From an uncultured Clostridia bacterium (lineage in GTDB: Bacteria; Bacillota; Clostridia; Christensenellales; Aristaeellaceae), in the NCBI GenBank assembly GCA_946413245.1, contig CAMKJS010000026.1, positions 1 through 37,203 of the forward strand: a stretch of 37,203 nt of DNA, read 5' to 3'. The notes below the pieces were generated by a model. It saw only the letters and a program-made list of their open reading frames with translations, did not search any database and was not told the origin of the DNA. Position 1 is the first letter of the stretch, and each line of letters begins with the position of its first letter. Shown here one piece after another: positions 1 to 7,186 of the stretch. Made by a program: the position numbers and the translations under genes.

Positions 1-34
1 CAGAACGTTAATAAAGCGTTCTGGAGTTTTTCTT
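1..34 (+). terminator. Intrinsic terminator of a gene lying before the window
   Basis: CAGAACG at 1-7 pairs with CGTTCTG at 17-23 and is followed by a T-rich tract (TTTTTCTTT, 27-35). This is the shape of a rho-independent terminator for plus-strand transcription entering from the left. The stem may extend beyond the window edge, so its full length is unknown. Confidence 0.6.
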
Positions 35-107
35 TGCGTCTCTTTAAGGAAGCTGTCAGGTCTAAAAATCTGAGAGATATTCAGCAATGTGAGTGCTGAA
101 GTCAGTG

Positions 108-136
108 TTGAGATTAAGCGGCCGGAGGAATATAAT
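108..136 (+). promoter_or_regulatory. Sigma-A-type promoter for the Ig-like secreted protein
   Basis: TTGAGA (108-113) and a perfect TATAAT (131-136) are separated by 17 bases. Transcription would start near 143 and give a leader of about 110 bases before the ATG at 252. I see no riboswitch I can name in that leader. Confidence 0.6.
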
Positions 137-251
137 AATTCTGCACGGCGGTTTCATGATCTGGGTGGGCATGGATGGCTTTGCGTCCCCCAAATGTGTG
201 AGAAAGATTGTGAAACCAGCGGAAAGTGTGAATCCGATTGGAGGAATAACT

Positions 252-1235
252 ATGTCTGCATACAAAAGGGTACTGTCTGTTTTGGTTTTGACCGTTCTGC
301 TGTTGGGGCTGATTTCGGGAAGGGCTCCGGCTGAGGAAAATCAGCTGAAGGATGGATTAAAGGCCATCCATGTGGTCAATGTAGAAGGCTTCCGTGCGCC
401 GGTTGCCGGGTCAACGCCCATGGATTCTTATTATCTTTCCGTGGATAAGGGCCAGAACTATTATATCGTCTATCAATACTGGTATGACAATACACTGGAC
501 GAAGATATGAACACGGAGGATATTCCCTTTGACAAGGCGCATTTATACAGCGCAGGTTGTCTGATCTGCCCGAATGATGGTTATTATATCGCGGAGGACT
601 GCGTTTTCAAAATGAACGGGTCAACCAAGCTTACAGATTCGGCTCAGTGCTATCCGCATGCCTATCTGGAGGGAACCTGGTTTGTTCGTTCCGTCGCCGT
701 TCAGTGCGCGGAAAAGGAAGTTGCCCCTGTCATTTCCCTGTCCCCGTCATCCTTCATCTATGACGGAGCAAAGAAAAAGCCGAAGGTGACCGTGAAGGTC
801 GGGAAGACAGTTCTGAAGCAGGGTACGGATTATACTGTCGCCTATATCAATAATATAAACGCCGGTACCGCAAAAGCGATTGTTACGCTGAAAGGAAAAC
901 GCAGCGGTACCGGAACCAAGACTTTTAAAATCAGCAAGGCGCCACAGCAGCTCAAAGTCGGGAAAAAGAATCAGACTGTCAGATACACGGAAATCAGGGA
1001 AAAATCGAAAATCATTTCCGGCACGATCACTGTGGAAGGTGCGGAAGGTCAGGTGGTCTACAAAAAGGAATCCGGATCTGATTATCTGACGATCGGAAAG
1101 AAGACCGGCAAGATTACAGTCCGGAAGGGGACACCGAAAGGAACGTATACGATCACCGTCACGGTTACGGCAAAAGCAACGGCGAATTATAAAAAGGTGA
1201 CGAAGAAAATAACCGTAAAAATCAAAGTGAAATAA
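252..1235 (+). CDS. Secreted protein with C-terminal Ig-like repeats
   Basis: This 327-residue protein is probably exported. The ATG at 252 follows GGAGG at a good distance and opens a classic signal peptide (MSAYKRV, a hydrophobic run to about residue 22, then A-P-A-E). A start further upstream in frame would bury the signal peptide. Residues about 30-155 form a domain I do not recognise, rich in Tyr and Asp. Residues about 160-230 carry the pattern YDGAKKKPKVTVK...GTDYTV.Y.NN.NAGTA..TLKG, seen repeatedly in Firmicute surface proteins with bacterial Ig-like or BspA-type repeats. A second Lys-rich beta domain follows to the end (pI clearly basic). There is no LPXTG motif or SLH domain, so it is either released or held by charge. 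The target is unknown. It ends 27 bases before the convergent GNAT gene. Confidence 0.85.
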   Translation: MSAYKRVLSVLVLTVLLLGLISGRAPAEENQLKDGLKAIHVVNVEGFRAPVAGSTPMDSYYLSVDKGQNYYIVYQYWYDNTLDEDMNTEDIPFDKAHLYSAGCLICPNDGYYIAEDCVFKMNGSTKLTDSAQCYPHAYLEGTWFVRSVAVQCAEKEVAPVISLSPSSFIYDGAKKKPKVTVKVGKTVLKQGTDYTVAYINNINAGTAKAIVTLKGKRSGTGTKTFKISKAPQQLKVGKKNQTVRYTEIREKSKIISGTITVEGAEGQVVYKKESGSDYLTIGKKTGKITVRKGTPKGTYTITVTVTAKATANYKKVTKKITVKIKVK

Positions 1236-1262
1236 CAGGATGACGGATCAGTCTTTGGCTGA

Positions 1263-1751
1263 CTATAAGTCCTTTGCCAGCAGCCACCAGGCTTCTTCTT
1301 CGTATTCGGGCTGATTGTTTTCATCCATGCCGCAGGGATCGTAATGGCAATCCTTGACCTTTTTGTTGAATCCAAAACGGCGATAAAGCTGAATGTTCAG
1401 CGGCTTATCGCTGCCTACGCCGATGGTTGCGGTATGGAATCCGATTTCCTTTAGTTCCTTGAGAGCCGCATTCATCAGACTGCTGCCCAATCCCTGCCCG
1501 CGGTATTCTTTTTTCACCCGAAACGCGCATAAATAGGCGGTACTTTCACCGTCCGCAAAATCCTTGTCTTCCAGGTTCAGAAAAACATACAGCTCTCCGA
1601 TCAGTTCTCCGTCCTTATCCAGCGTCCAGAAGACAGCGTTTCCTGAAGTGATGTTGCGATAATAGAACTTTGCTGTAGGAGATGCTGTGATTTCATCCTG
1701 AAAACCCCACAGATGCAGCATTTCTTCACCGCTGGCTTTTCTTATCAACAT
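1263..1751 (-). CDS. GNAT-family N-acetyltransferase
   Basis: A 162-residue cytoplasmic acetyl-CoA-dependent N-acetyltransferase. The acetyl-CoA pyrophosphate loop (motif A) is clear: FRVKKEYRGQGLGSSLMNAAL, with R-G-Q-G-L-G matching the Q/R-x-x-G-x-G/A signature. It is followed by a motif B-like LYRRFGF segment. I start at the ATG at 1751, which has a GGGG ribosome site 8 bases upstream; a TTG five codons earlier has none. The acceptor cannot be read from the sequence (small molecule, peptide or protein). The gene lies 73 bases downstream of the GG-leader peptide gene on the same strand, but a strong hairpin separates them, so co-transcription would need read-through. Confidence 0.85.
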   Translation of the reverse strand: MLIRKASGEEMLHLWGFQDEITASPTAKFYYRNITSGNAVFWTLDKDGELIGELYVFLNLEDKDFADGESTAYLCAFRVKKEYRGQGLGSSLMNAALKELKEIGFHTATIGVGSDKPLNIQLYRRFGFNKKVKDCHYDPCGMDENNQPEYEEEAWWLLAKDL

Positions 1752-1781
1752 GGTTGTTTTCCCCAATTCTGCGCTAAAGCT

Positions 1782-1817
1782 AAAAAACGGCAGGTGGAGG
1801 TGTCACCTGCCGTTTTT
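1782..1817 (-). terminator. Strong, symmetric terminator after the GG-leader peptide gene
   Basis: AAAAACGGCAGGTG (1783-1796) pairs perfectly with CACCTGCCGTTTTT (1804-1817) around a 7-base loop. The 14-bp stem carries an A/T run on both flanks, so it can terminate in either direction. It begins 7 bases past the peptide stop codon and isolates that gene from the GNAT gene. Confidence 0.85.
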
Positions 1818-1824
1818 GCGCAAA

Positions 1825-2040
1825 TCAATCATCATCTTCCTTGCCATAGACGATATCAAGGATGGCTTCAAAGTCCACCCCGGTACAATGGTTGGCAAGA
1901 AATATGCCGGCATATTTTCTTGGGTAACCTCCGGCTTTTAACCCTTCCGTGACTTTAATTGCTGTCGCTTCATCCACAGTAACAAGACCGCCCACGACTT
2001 TTTTCAGTTCCTCAAGGGTTATCTCATTCTTTTTGTCCAT
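1825..2040 (-). CDS. Double-glycine-leader peptide (RiPP/bacteriocin-like precursor)
   Basis: A 71-residue small protein whose first 18 residues, MDKKNEITLEELKKVVGG, form a textbook double-glycine leader: acidic and amphipathic, with the conserved E-L-x-x-V-x-G-G ending used by peptidase-containing ABC exporters. The predicted mature part is 53 residues, net acidic, with one Cys (ANHCTG) and an Asp tail (EDDD), so it is unlike a cationic bacteriocin. AAGGAGAG lies 8 bases before the ATG, a promoter lies upstream, and a strong terminator follows, so it is a stand-alone transcription unit. No exporter, radical SAM enzyme, lanthionine synthetase or immunity gene lies nearby in this window. It could be a RiPP precursor matured elsewhere, a signalling peptide, or an exported peptide of other function. 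The leader assignment is firm and the function unknown. Confidence 0.75.
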   Translation of the reverse strand: MDKKNEITLEELKKVVGGLVTVDEATAIKVTEGLKAGGYPRKYAGIFLANHCTGVDFEAILDIVYGKEDDD

Positions 2041-2075
2041 TTTTCAACTCTCCTTTCGGCTTCATAACCGGTTTC

Positions 2076-2110
2076 ATTATATTTTACGCAGGATATGATG
2101 CTGATGACAA
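2076..2110 (-). promoter_or_regulatory. Promoter of the GG-leader peptide gene
   Basis: Read on the minus strand, TTGTCA (2110-2105) and TAAAAT (2086-2081) are 18 bases apart. A perfect TATAAT (2081-2076) directly follows and could serve as an alternative -10 box. Either places the RNA start 25-35 bases before the ATG at 2040. Confidence 0.5.
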
Positions 2111-2139
2111 GGCCGGATCTTGTTTTGTCAGGACAAAAG

Positions 2140-2670
2140 TCAGCCCGTCTGGCAGATTGCGCCGTCATAATTGTTCCTGACCTGCCAGATCAGATCGATA
2201 ATCCCGGGAAAGTACGGAACGAAGGTATGATCGGCCTCCATCTGCCGGACCTCCTCCAGGGATGCCCAGCGGACTTCGGCGACCTCGGACTGCTGCAGAA
2301 CCAGGCCGGCCGGATCCACATCCGCGGTAACCGCGTAAAAATCGTCAAACCCGCGGCTGTAATTGACGGAGAAATGCGGGCGGATCTCTTTCAGACTGAG
2401 CTTCAGCCCCAATTCCTCATATGTTTCGCGCTCAGCTGCCTGCCAGCTTTCCTCTCCGGCGAGCGCACTGCCACCGGCGCTGACATCCCACAGATCGGGC
2501 CACGCACGTTTTTCGCGGCATCTTTTCTGGATCAGCATTCGGCCGGCGCTGTTGAAGACGCATACGTGAACGATCAGATGATAGGCCTCCTGCCCCCAGG
2601 CGGCGGGGCGGGTGATGACCTTTCCGGTGCGCTGCCGGTTCACGTCATAGATATCCCAGATTTCCATCAT
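2140..2670 (-). CDS. Nudix hydrolase
   Basis: A 176-residue Nudix-fold protein. The full Nudix box is present at about residues 66-88: GSALAGEESWQAAERETYEELGL, matching G-x5-E-x7-R-E-U-x-E-E-x-G-U with every catalytic and Mg2+-binding Glu in place. The N-terminal start MMEIWDIYDVNRQRTGKV, followed by HLIVHVCVFNSAGRMLIQKR and DLWDVSAGG, places it in the IPP-isomerase-like/YfcD-like branch, which often acts on nucleoside diphosphate derivatives or is uncharacterised. The substrate cannot be assigned here. The ATG at 2670 has AGGA six bases upstream. It is monocistronic, downstream of purF on the same strand but with a 263-base gap and its own promoter. Confidence 0.88.
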   Translation of the reverse strand: MMEIWDIYDVNRQRTGKVITRPAAWGQEAYHLIVHVCVFNSAGRMLIQKRCREKRAWPDLWDVSAGGSALAGEESWQAAERETYEELGLKLSLKEIRPHFSVNYSRGFDDFYAVTADVDPAGLVLQQSEVAEVRWASLEEVRQMEADHTFVPYFPGIIDLIWQVRNNYDGAICQTG

Positions 2671-2724
2671 TACAGGTCCTTTCAGGATGAGTCGGGCTGT
2701 CAGGTGAACGACGACGTTACCGGT

Positions 2725-2754
2725 ATTATACCATTATGCGGCCTGTACAGTAAA
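2725..2754 (-). promoter_or_regulatory. Extended -10 promoter of the Nudix gene
   Basis: On the minus strand the -10 box TATAAT (2730-2725) is preceded by TGG (2733-2731), and a TTTACT box lies at 2754-2749, 18 bases from the -10. The predicted leader is about 48 bases. The same TGGTATAAT element recurs at other promoters in this window. Confidence 0.6.
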
Positions 2755-2933
2755 CGGGTGAACCGGATGAGGCTGCTCTCACTTTTTTTATTTTTGTTTA
2801 CCGCAGAAAGACACAGTCACGCTGCGGGATGTTCAGCCTGCTTTGTTTGACATGTATGACAGGCCTGAAGAACAGAACGCACGATATTCGACAGCACCTT
2901 CCAGGAAGAACGGGATGTCCGAAAGTCTTCTGA

Positions 2934-4340
2934 TCATTCTGAAAGCCGCCGCTCAAACCGATCCTTTCTCGTGTCTTTCGGGATGGCGGTAGGATATTCT
3001 CCGGTAAAGCAAGCATGGCAGTATACATCCTTTCCGGTCAGCGTATACAGTTCTTCGGCCGGAAGATATCCAAGGGTATCCGCGCCGATGATTTTTGCGA
3101 TCTCATCCAATGTATGACGGCAGGCAATCAGGTGATCCCGGGAATCTATATCCGTACCGTAATAGCATGGATGCAGGAACGGGGGAGACGATATACGCAT
3201 ATGGATCTCCTTTGCTCCCGCTTCACGCAGAAGACCGACAATCCGTCCGCTGGTCGTTCCGCGGACAATGGAATCGTCTATCAGCACAATCCGTTTTCCG
3301 CAGACAACTTCTTCAATAGCAGACAGCTTGATTTTTACCTGATCGAGCCTGTGATCCGGGGCGATGAAAGTCCGTCCGATATACTTGTTCTTAATCAGTC
3401 CGATTCCGTACGGAATACCGGACGCACGGCTGAATCCCAGCGCGGCATCCAGACCGGAATCCGGCACGCCGATGACGAGGTCCGCATCTGCCGGATGTGC
3501 TTTCGCCAGACTTTCTCCTGCGCGTATCCGGGCAGAATGGACCGAAATACCGTCCAGAACAGAATCAGGCCGGGCAAAATAGATATATTCAAAGATGCAG
3601 TGGCATGGCTGGGCCTTTCCGCAGTGTTCCTGCCTTGACTGCACGCCGTTTTTGCTGAAAATCAGGATTTCTCCCGGCTCCACGTCCCTGATCATTTTCG
3701 CTCCGACCGCATGCAGAGCGCAGCTTTCAGACGCAACGATCCAGGTACCGTCTGATGTCCGGCCATAACACAACGGGCGAAAACCATGCGGATCCCGGGC
3801 GCAGATCAGTTTCTGCGGCGACATCATGATCAGCGAATATGCACCTTCCAGTCTGTTCATAGCCCGGCTCAATGCCTCTTCGATGGAAGGCGCTTTCAGC
3901 CTCTCCTGGGTAACGATATACGCGATCGTTTCCGTATCGCTGGATGTATGGAAGATTGCGCCTTTCATTTCCAGGGCGGACCGAAGCTCTGCCGCGTTGG
4001 AAAGATTGCCGTTGTGTGCCAGCGCCATATGTCCTTTCTGATGATTGACCTCGATGGGCTGGCAGTTGTTCCGGTTTGTGCCTCCCGTCGTGCCGTAGCG
4101 GGTATGTCCGACAGCCATGGTGCCCTCCGGAAAGGAACGCAGAATGCTGCTGCTGAATACTTCTCCGACCAGACCGACATCTTTATGGGAAATAAAAACG
4201 CCGTCGTCATTGACTACGATCCCGCAGCTTTCCTGTCCCCGATGCTGCAGGGAATAAAGACCGAAATACACCAGGCCGGCGACATTGACCGGCTGCTTTG
4301 CCATGACACCGAATACACCGCATTCTTCGTGGATACTCAT
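2934..4340 (-). CDS. purF: Amidophosphoribosyltransferase (PurF)
   Basis: This enzyme catalyses the first committed step of purine synthesis: PRPP plus glutamine to 5-phosphoribosylamine. The 468-residue protein begins MSIHEECGVFGV, so removal of a six-residue propeptide would expose catalytic Cys7, as in the B. subtilis-type enzyme. The ATG at 4340 has AAAGGACGG upstream, whereas the ATG at 4364 has no ribosome site and would make the propeptide 14 residues. The class II glutaminase domain (HRGQESCGI, GHTRYGTTG, HNGN) fills the first half. The PRPP motif VLIDDSIVRGTTS and the C-terminal cluster CHACFTGEYPT, which supplies 4Fe-4S ligands, mark it as the iron-sulfur, oxygen-sensitive type. It stands apart from other pur genes, with its own promoter and 5' hairpin. 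Confidence 0.97.
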   Translation of the reverse strand: MSIHEECGVFGVMAKQPVNVAGLVYFGLYSLQHRGQESCGIVVNDDGVFISHKDVGLVGEVFSSSILRSFPEGTMAVGHTRYGTTGGTNRNNCQPIEVNHQKGHMALAHNGNLSNAAELRSALEMKGAIFHTSSDTETIAYIVTQERLKAPSIEEALSRAMNRLEGAYSLIMMSPQKLICARDPHGFRPLCYGRTSDGTWIVASESCALHAVGAKMIRDVEPGEILIFSKNGVQSRQEHCGKAQPCHCIFEYIYFARPDSVLDGISVHSARIRAGESLAKAHPADADLVIGVPDSGLDAALGFSRASGIPYGIGLIKNKYIGRTFIAPDHRLDQVKIKLSAIEEVVCGKRIVLIDDSIVRGTTSGRIVGLLREAGAKEIHMRISSPPFLHPCYYGTDIDSRDHLIACRHTLDEIAKIIGADTLGYLPAEELYTLTGKDVYCHACFTGEYPTAIPKDTRKDRFERRLSE

Positions 4341-4370
4341 ACTGATCGCCCGTCCTTTTGTCATAACAAA

Positions 4371-4403
4371 TAAGCAAGGGAACCAATCAAGCTCCCTTGC
4401 TTA
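4371..4403 (-). promoter_or_regulatory. Hairpin at the 5' end of the purF transcript
   Basis: TAAGCAAGGGA (4371-4381) pairs perfectly with TCCCTTGCTTA (4393-4403) around an 11-base loop. It lies between the LRR gene and purF. The purF promoter at 4437-4409 predicts an RNA start near 4402, so this 11-bp stem would form the very 5' end of the purF message. It can also act as a weak terminator for the LRR gene (TTATTTGTTA follows). It does not resemble a known purine riboswitch. Confidence 0.6.
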
Positions 4404-4408
4404 CAGAA

Positions 4409-4437
4409 AATGTACCACCTGAGCGGCTCGGTGTCAA
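4409..4437 (-). promoter_or_regulatory. purF promoter
   Basis: On the minus strand a consensus TTGACA (4437-4432) lies 17 bases from TACATT (4414-4409), which is also preceded by TGG as an extended -10 element. This is the best -35 box in the window. Confidence 0.7.
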
Positions 4438-4442
4438 GAAAA

Positions 4443-4487
4443 ACCATTTTGCTGCCTGCTAATTTACCATTTTGCTGCCTGCTAATT
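4443..4487. repeat. Perfect tandem duplication, 22 bp with 23-bp period
   Basis: The 22 bases at 4443-4464 recur exactly at 4466-4487, separated by one T. The right-hand copy contains the stop codon of the LRR gene (4482-4484); the left-hand copy lies just outside the purF -35 box. It looks like a local replication-slippage duplication of the 3' end of the LRR gene. Confidence 0.9.
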
Positions 4488-5771
4488 CTGACGATACATA
4501 ATCGGATAGTCGTTCTCGATACAATACTGTGCCGCGTATGAACCAGGCGATACGGTTACCTCCAATCTGTCACACGCGATGAACGGATAACATAAAGATG
4601 TGACGCCATCAGGGATATTGATACTTGTGAGCCTTTCACAATTCATTACGGAGGCATTTTGTATGTCTGTAACACTGTCTGGAATGATTATTCTTTGAAG
4701 CGCATTACATGAACAGAAAGCGTATTGCTGAATGACTTCAGTTCCATCCGGTACACAGTAATCAGGCAGATCCGAGCCGCCAGGGAACAGAATCAGGTTT
4801 TTGCCATCTTTACTGAATAATACCCCGTCAACCAGTTTCATCGCGGTATTGTGTTCATCAATTTCAATTGTTGTGATACGGGGACAACCGGGAAAAGGAT
4901 TGCAATCCAGCTTTACATTGCCTTCGATCCTGACGCTGCTGATATTCTCGCAACGCTCAAAAACAGAGTTTCCGACGGTTTGAACACCGGATGGAATCGT
5001 TATATCCGTAAGACCTGTGCAGCAGAAAAAGGCTTCATCTTCTATGGTGACGACAGTGTCCGGAATGATGACGGCTGAAAGCGATTCGCAGCCGCGAAAA
5101 CTGCTGTCGCCGATAATCAATGTTCCATCCGGCACAGAATATGACGTACCTTGTTTTCCTGCCGGATAACAGACCAGTTTCTTATCCGGTTTGCTGAACA
5201 GTACACCGTCTGTTACAGCCAGATTGGGATGGTCTGCGGGTACATCAAAAGATGCCAGGGACTCACAATTGATGAAAGCGCACGAGCCTACCGAAACAGA
5301 TATATCCGGAAAGCGGATGTGTGTCAGCTTTTCACAATGACTGAATGTTAAACTGGCAATAATGCTTAACTGCGAAGGAAGTTCAATTTTCTCAAGCGAA
5401 CTGTAAGCAAAAGCGTTGTTTCCAATCATTGTAACTGAATCTGGGATCGTGATGCCGGTGAGCGAACAGGAATAAAAGCATTTTTCCCTGATAGAAGAAA
5501 CTCCATCCGGAATTACCACGGTCTTTATGGTTTTACATGAACTGAACGCGAATTTCCCAATGGAAACGACAGGCATTCCGTCTATTTCAGCAGGAATGAC
5601 GACTTCACCCCCGGCTCCGATATAATCTGCAATTTCTATGGTGTTATCATCCAGAATTCTATATTGATAATCATTATACTGCAAAACAGGTTGTTTGTCT
5701 CCCGCAAGAGAACAAAGATAAAAACAGACTGACAAAAGAAAAAGGGATAAAAACAAAACGAATTTTCTCAA
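4482..5771 (-). CDS. Secreted BspA-type leucine-rich-repeat protein
   Basis: A 429-residue exported protein made of LRR_5 (BspA/TpLRR) repeats. The start is TTG at 5771, seven bases after GGAGGGG, and it opens directly into the signal peptide (M)RKFVLFLSLFLLSVCFYLCSLA. The upstream ATG at 5837 would put 22 hydrophilic residues in front and has no ribosome site. From about residue 55, units of about 23 residues repeat: ...IPDSVTMIGNNAFAYSSLEKIELP..., with the typical A-F, C..L, I.IPDGV spacing, about ten units in all, broken by VDGVLFSKDGKNLILFPGG-type inserts. No LPXTG, SLH or dockerin anchor is visible. Proteins of this family bind host or partner cells or matrix; nothing here names a ligand. 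Confidence 0.9.
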   Translation of the reverse strand: MRKFVLFLSLFLLSVCFYLCSLAGDKQPVLQYNDYQYRILDDNTIEIADYIGAGGEVVIPAEIDGMPVVSIGKFAFSSCKTIKTVVIPDGVSSIREKCFYSCSLTGITIPDSVTMIGNNAFAYSSLEKIELPSQLSIIASLTFSHCEKLTHIRFPDISVSVGSCAFINCESLASFDVPADHPNLAVTDGVLFSKPDKKLVCYPAGKQGTSYSVPDGTLIIGDSSFRGCESLSAVIIPDTVVTIEDEAFFCCTGLTDITIPSGVQTVGNSVFERCENISSVRIEGNVKLDCNPFPGCPRITTIEIDEHNTAMKLVDGVLFSKDGKNLILFPGGSDLPDYCVPDGTEVIQQYAFCSCNALQRIIIPDSVTDIQNASVMNCERLTSINIPDGVTSLCYPFIACDRLEVTVSPGSYAAQYCIENDYPIMYRQN

Positions 5772-5859
5772 AGAATCCCCTCCGATCGATTGATTGTTAT
5801 TGTTGCCTATCCCCCTCAAAGCCGAACAATACCTCACCAGGCAGGCCCGTTCCGCCGGT

Positions 5860-5889
5860 ATTATACCATTGCGGAGCGCAATTCTGCAA
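5860..5889 (-). promoter_or_regulatory. Promoter of the LRR gene
   Basis: On the minus strand TTGCAG (5889-5884) and TATAAT (5865-5860) are 18 bases apart, and TGG precedes the -10 box. The leader before the TTG start is about 80 bases. Confidence 0.55.
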
Positions 5890-5923
5890 ACGCGTGAAAC
5901 TGAAGATTGTACCGCTCCCGGGA

Positions 5924-5952
5924 TGTGTTTTTGCTCAGAATTATGGTATAAT
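5924..5952 (+). promoter_or_regulatory. Extended -10 promoter of the 6.0-12.3 kb operon
   Basis: TATAAT (5947-5952) is preceded by TGG. The -35 region at 17 bases (TGTGTT, 5924-5929) is weak, so the extended -10 would carry the activity. The RNA start would be near 5960, about 50 bases before the DUF2264 gene. Confidence 0.5.
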
Positions 5953-6010
5953 ACTTATCTACCGAATGCGTGAGATGATTGCTCAGAAAGACAAGGGGAG
6001 GATTTTTTCC

Positions 6011-7147
6011 ATGAATACCCGTCGCGAATGGCTGGAAGCGCTGCTGAAGATTGTCGGGCCGGTGCTGGACCATCTGTCCGCGGGAACGCTGAAACAGAGC
6101 CTTCCTCTGGACTACCATCCGGACCGGGCGCGTTTCGCCCCGCTGGAAGCGTTCGGCCGCAGCATGTTGGGGCTGGCTCCCTGGCTGGAGGCGGACGCGG
6201 AACGCCTGGATCCGGAAGAACGGACGCTGCAGAAAGCATGGCGGGAGAAAGCGCTCCTCTGCCTGTCCCGGGCGACGGATCCGTCGTCTCCGGACTATAT
6301 GCTTTTTGACCGGGACGGCCAGCCGCTGGTGGACACGGCTTTCCTTGCGCACGCGCTTCTGCGCGCGACGACGGCCCTGGCCGCTGCCATGGATCCGGAA
6401 ACCCGGAATCACGTGGCGGACGCCTTCCGCGCTTCCCGGAATATTCCTGCCTGCAACAGCAACTGGCTGTTCTTTTCAGCGATGGTAGAGGCGGGGCTGT
6501 TCGTGCTGGGAGAGGAATACGACATCATGCGCGTCCTTTCCGCGCTTCGTTCCTTCCAGGGCTGGTATCTGGGGGACGGCGTCTACGGCGACGGACCGCT
6601 CTTTCACTGGGATTATTATAACAGCTTTGTGATCCAGCCCATGTATGCGGATCTTGTGAATCTTTTTTCAAAGGAAAATCCTGAAATCGAAGCAATGCGG
6701 GAGAGAGTGAACGCCCGGGCGGCCCGGTACGCCTCGGTACTGGAGAGGATGATCGGGCCGGAAGGCAGCTATCCCATTGTGGGCCGCTCCGTCTGCTACC
6801 GCTTCGGCGCGTTCCAGATGCTGGCTCAGGCCGCGCTGGAACATATGCTGGAAGATCATCTCACGCCGGCGGGGGTGCGCTGCGGACTGACGGCCGTGAT
6901 CCGGCGCGTGATGTCGGCGCCGGACATGTTCGATGCCAACGGCTGGCTGCGGCCCGGGGTAATCGGGTATCAACCGGAACTGGGAGAACCGTATATCAAC
7001 ATCGGCAGCCTGTATCTATGCAGCGCGGTATTCCTGCCGCTGGGGCTGGCGCCGGAGGATCCTTTCTGGGCGGATCCGGACGCGGACTGGACCGGGAGAA
7101 CCGTGTGGGCCGGCGGGCATATCGTGATCGATCACGCAGAGGACTGA
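6011..7147 (+). CDS. DUF2264-family (alpha/alpha)6 protein, putative uronidase-type glycosidase
   Basis: A 378-residue cytoplasmic protein of the DUF2264 family. The start is the ATG at 6011, preceded by GGGGAGG. Recognisable family segments are RFAPLEAFGRSMLGLAPWLE near residue 40, then NIPACNSNWLFFSAMVE, WYLGDGVYGDGPLFHWDYYNSFVIQPM, YPIVGRSVCYRFGAFQ and GYQPELGEPYINIGSLYLCSAVFLPLGL. Such proteins fold as alpha-helical toroids. As I recall, some relatives are classed in a glycosidase family with glucuronidase activity, but I cannot confirm that for this one. It has no signal peptide, so it would act on imported oligosaccharides. It leads an operon with a GH78-like enzyme 39 bases downstream, which supports a role in rhamnose/uronate side-chain removal. 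Confidence 0.85.
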   Translation: MNTRREWLEALLKIVGPVLDHLSAGTLKQSLPLDYHPDRARFAPLEAFGRSMLGLAPWLEADAERLDPEERTLQKAWREKALLCLSRATDPSSPDYMLFDRDGQPLVDTAFLAHALLRATTALAAAMDPETRNHVADAFRASRNIPACNSNWLFFSAMVEAGLFVLGEEYDIMRVLSALRSFQGWYLGDGVYGDGPLFHWDYYNSFVIQPMYADLVNLFSKENPEIEAMRERVNARAARYASVLERMIGPEGSYPIVGRSVCYRFGAFQMLAQAALEHMLEDHLTPAGVRCGLTAVIRRVMSAPDMFDANGWLRPGVIGYQPELGEPYINIGSLYLCSAVFLPLGLAPEDPFWADPDADWTGRTVWAGGHIVIDHAED

Positions 7148-7186
7148 GCGCGATCAGGATGAATTCACGGAAGAGGCGATGACACC

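Noticed and set aside
143..251. Riboswitch in the leader of the Ig-like protein gene
   Set aside because: The leader is about 110 bases, but I could not match any conserved riboswitch core.
2123..2138. TTTTGTC-AG-GACAAAA palindrome after the Nudix gene as terminator
   Set aside because: Loop of two bases is too small for the full stem, and no U-run follows on the minus strand; function unclear.
2760..2800. T-rich run as a plus-strand terminator
   Set aside because: There is a long T-rich run, but only a poor 4-bp outer stem and no plus-strand gene upstream to terminate.
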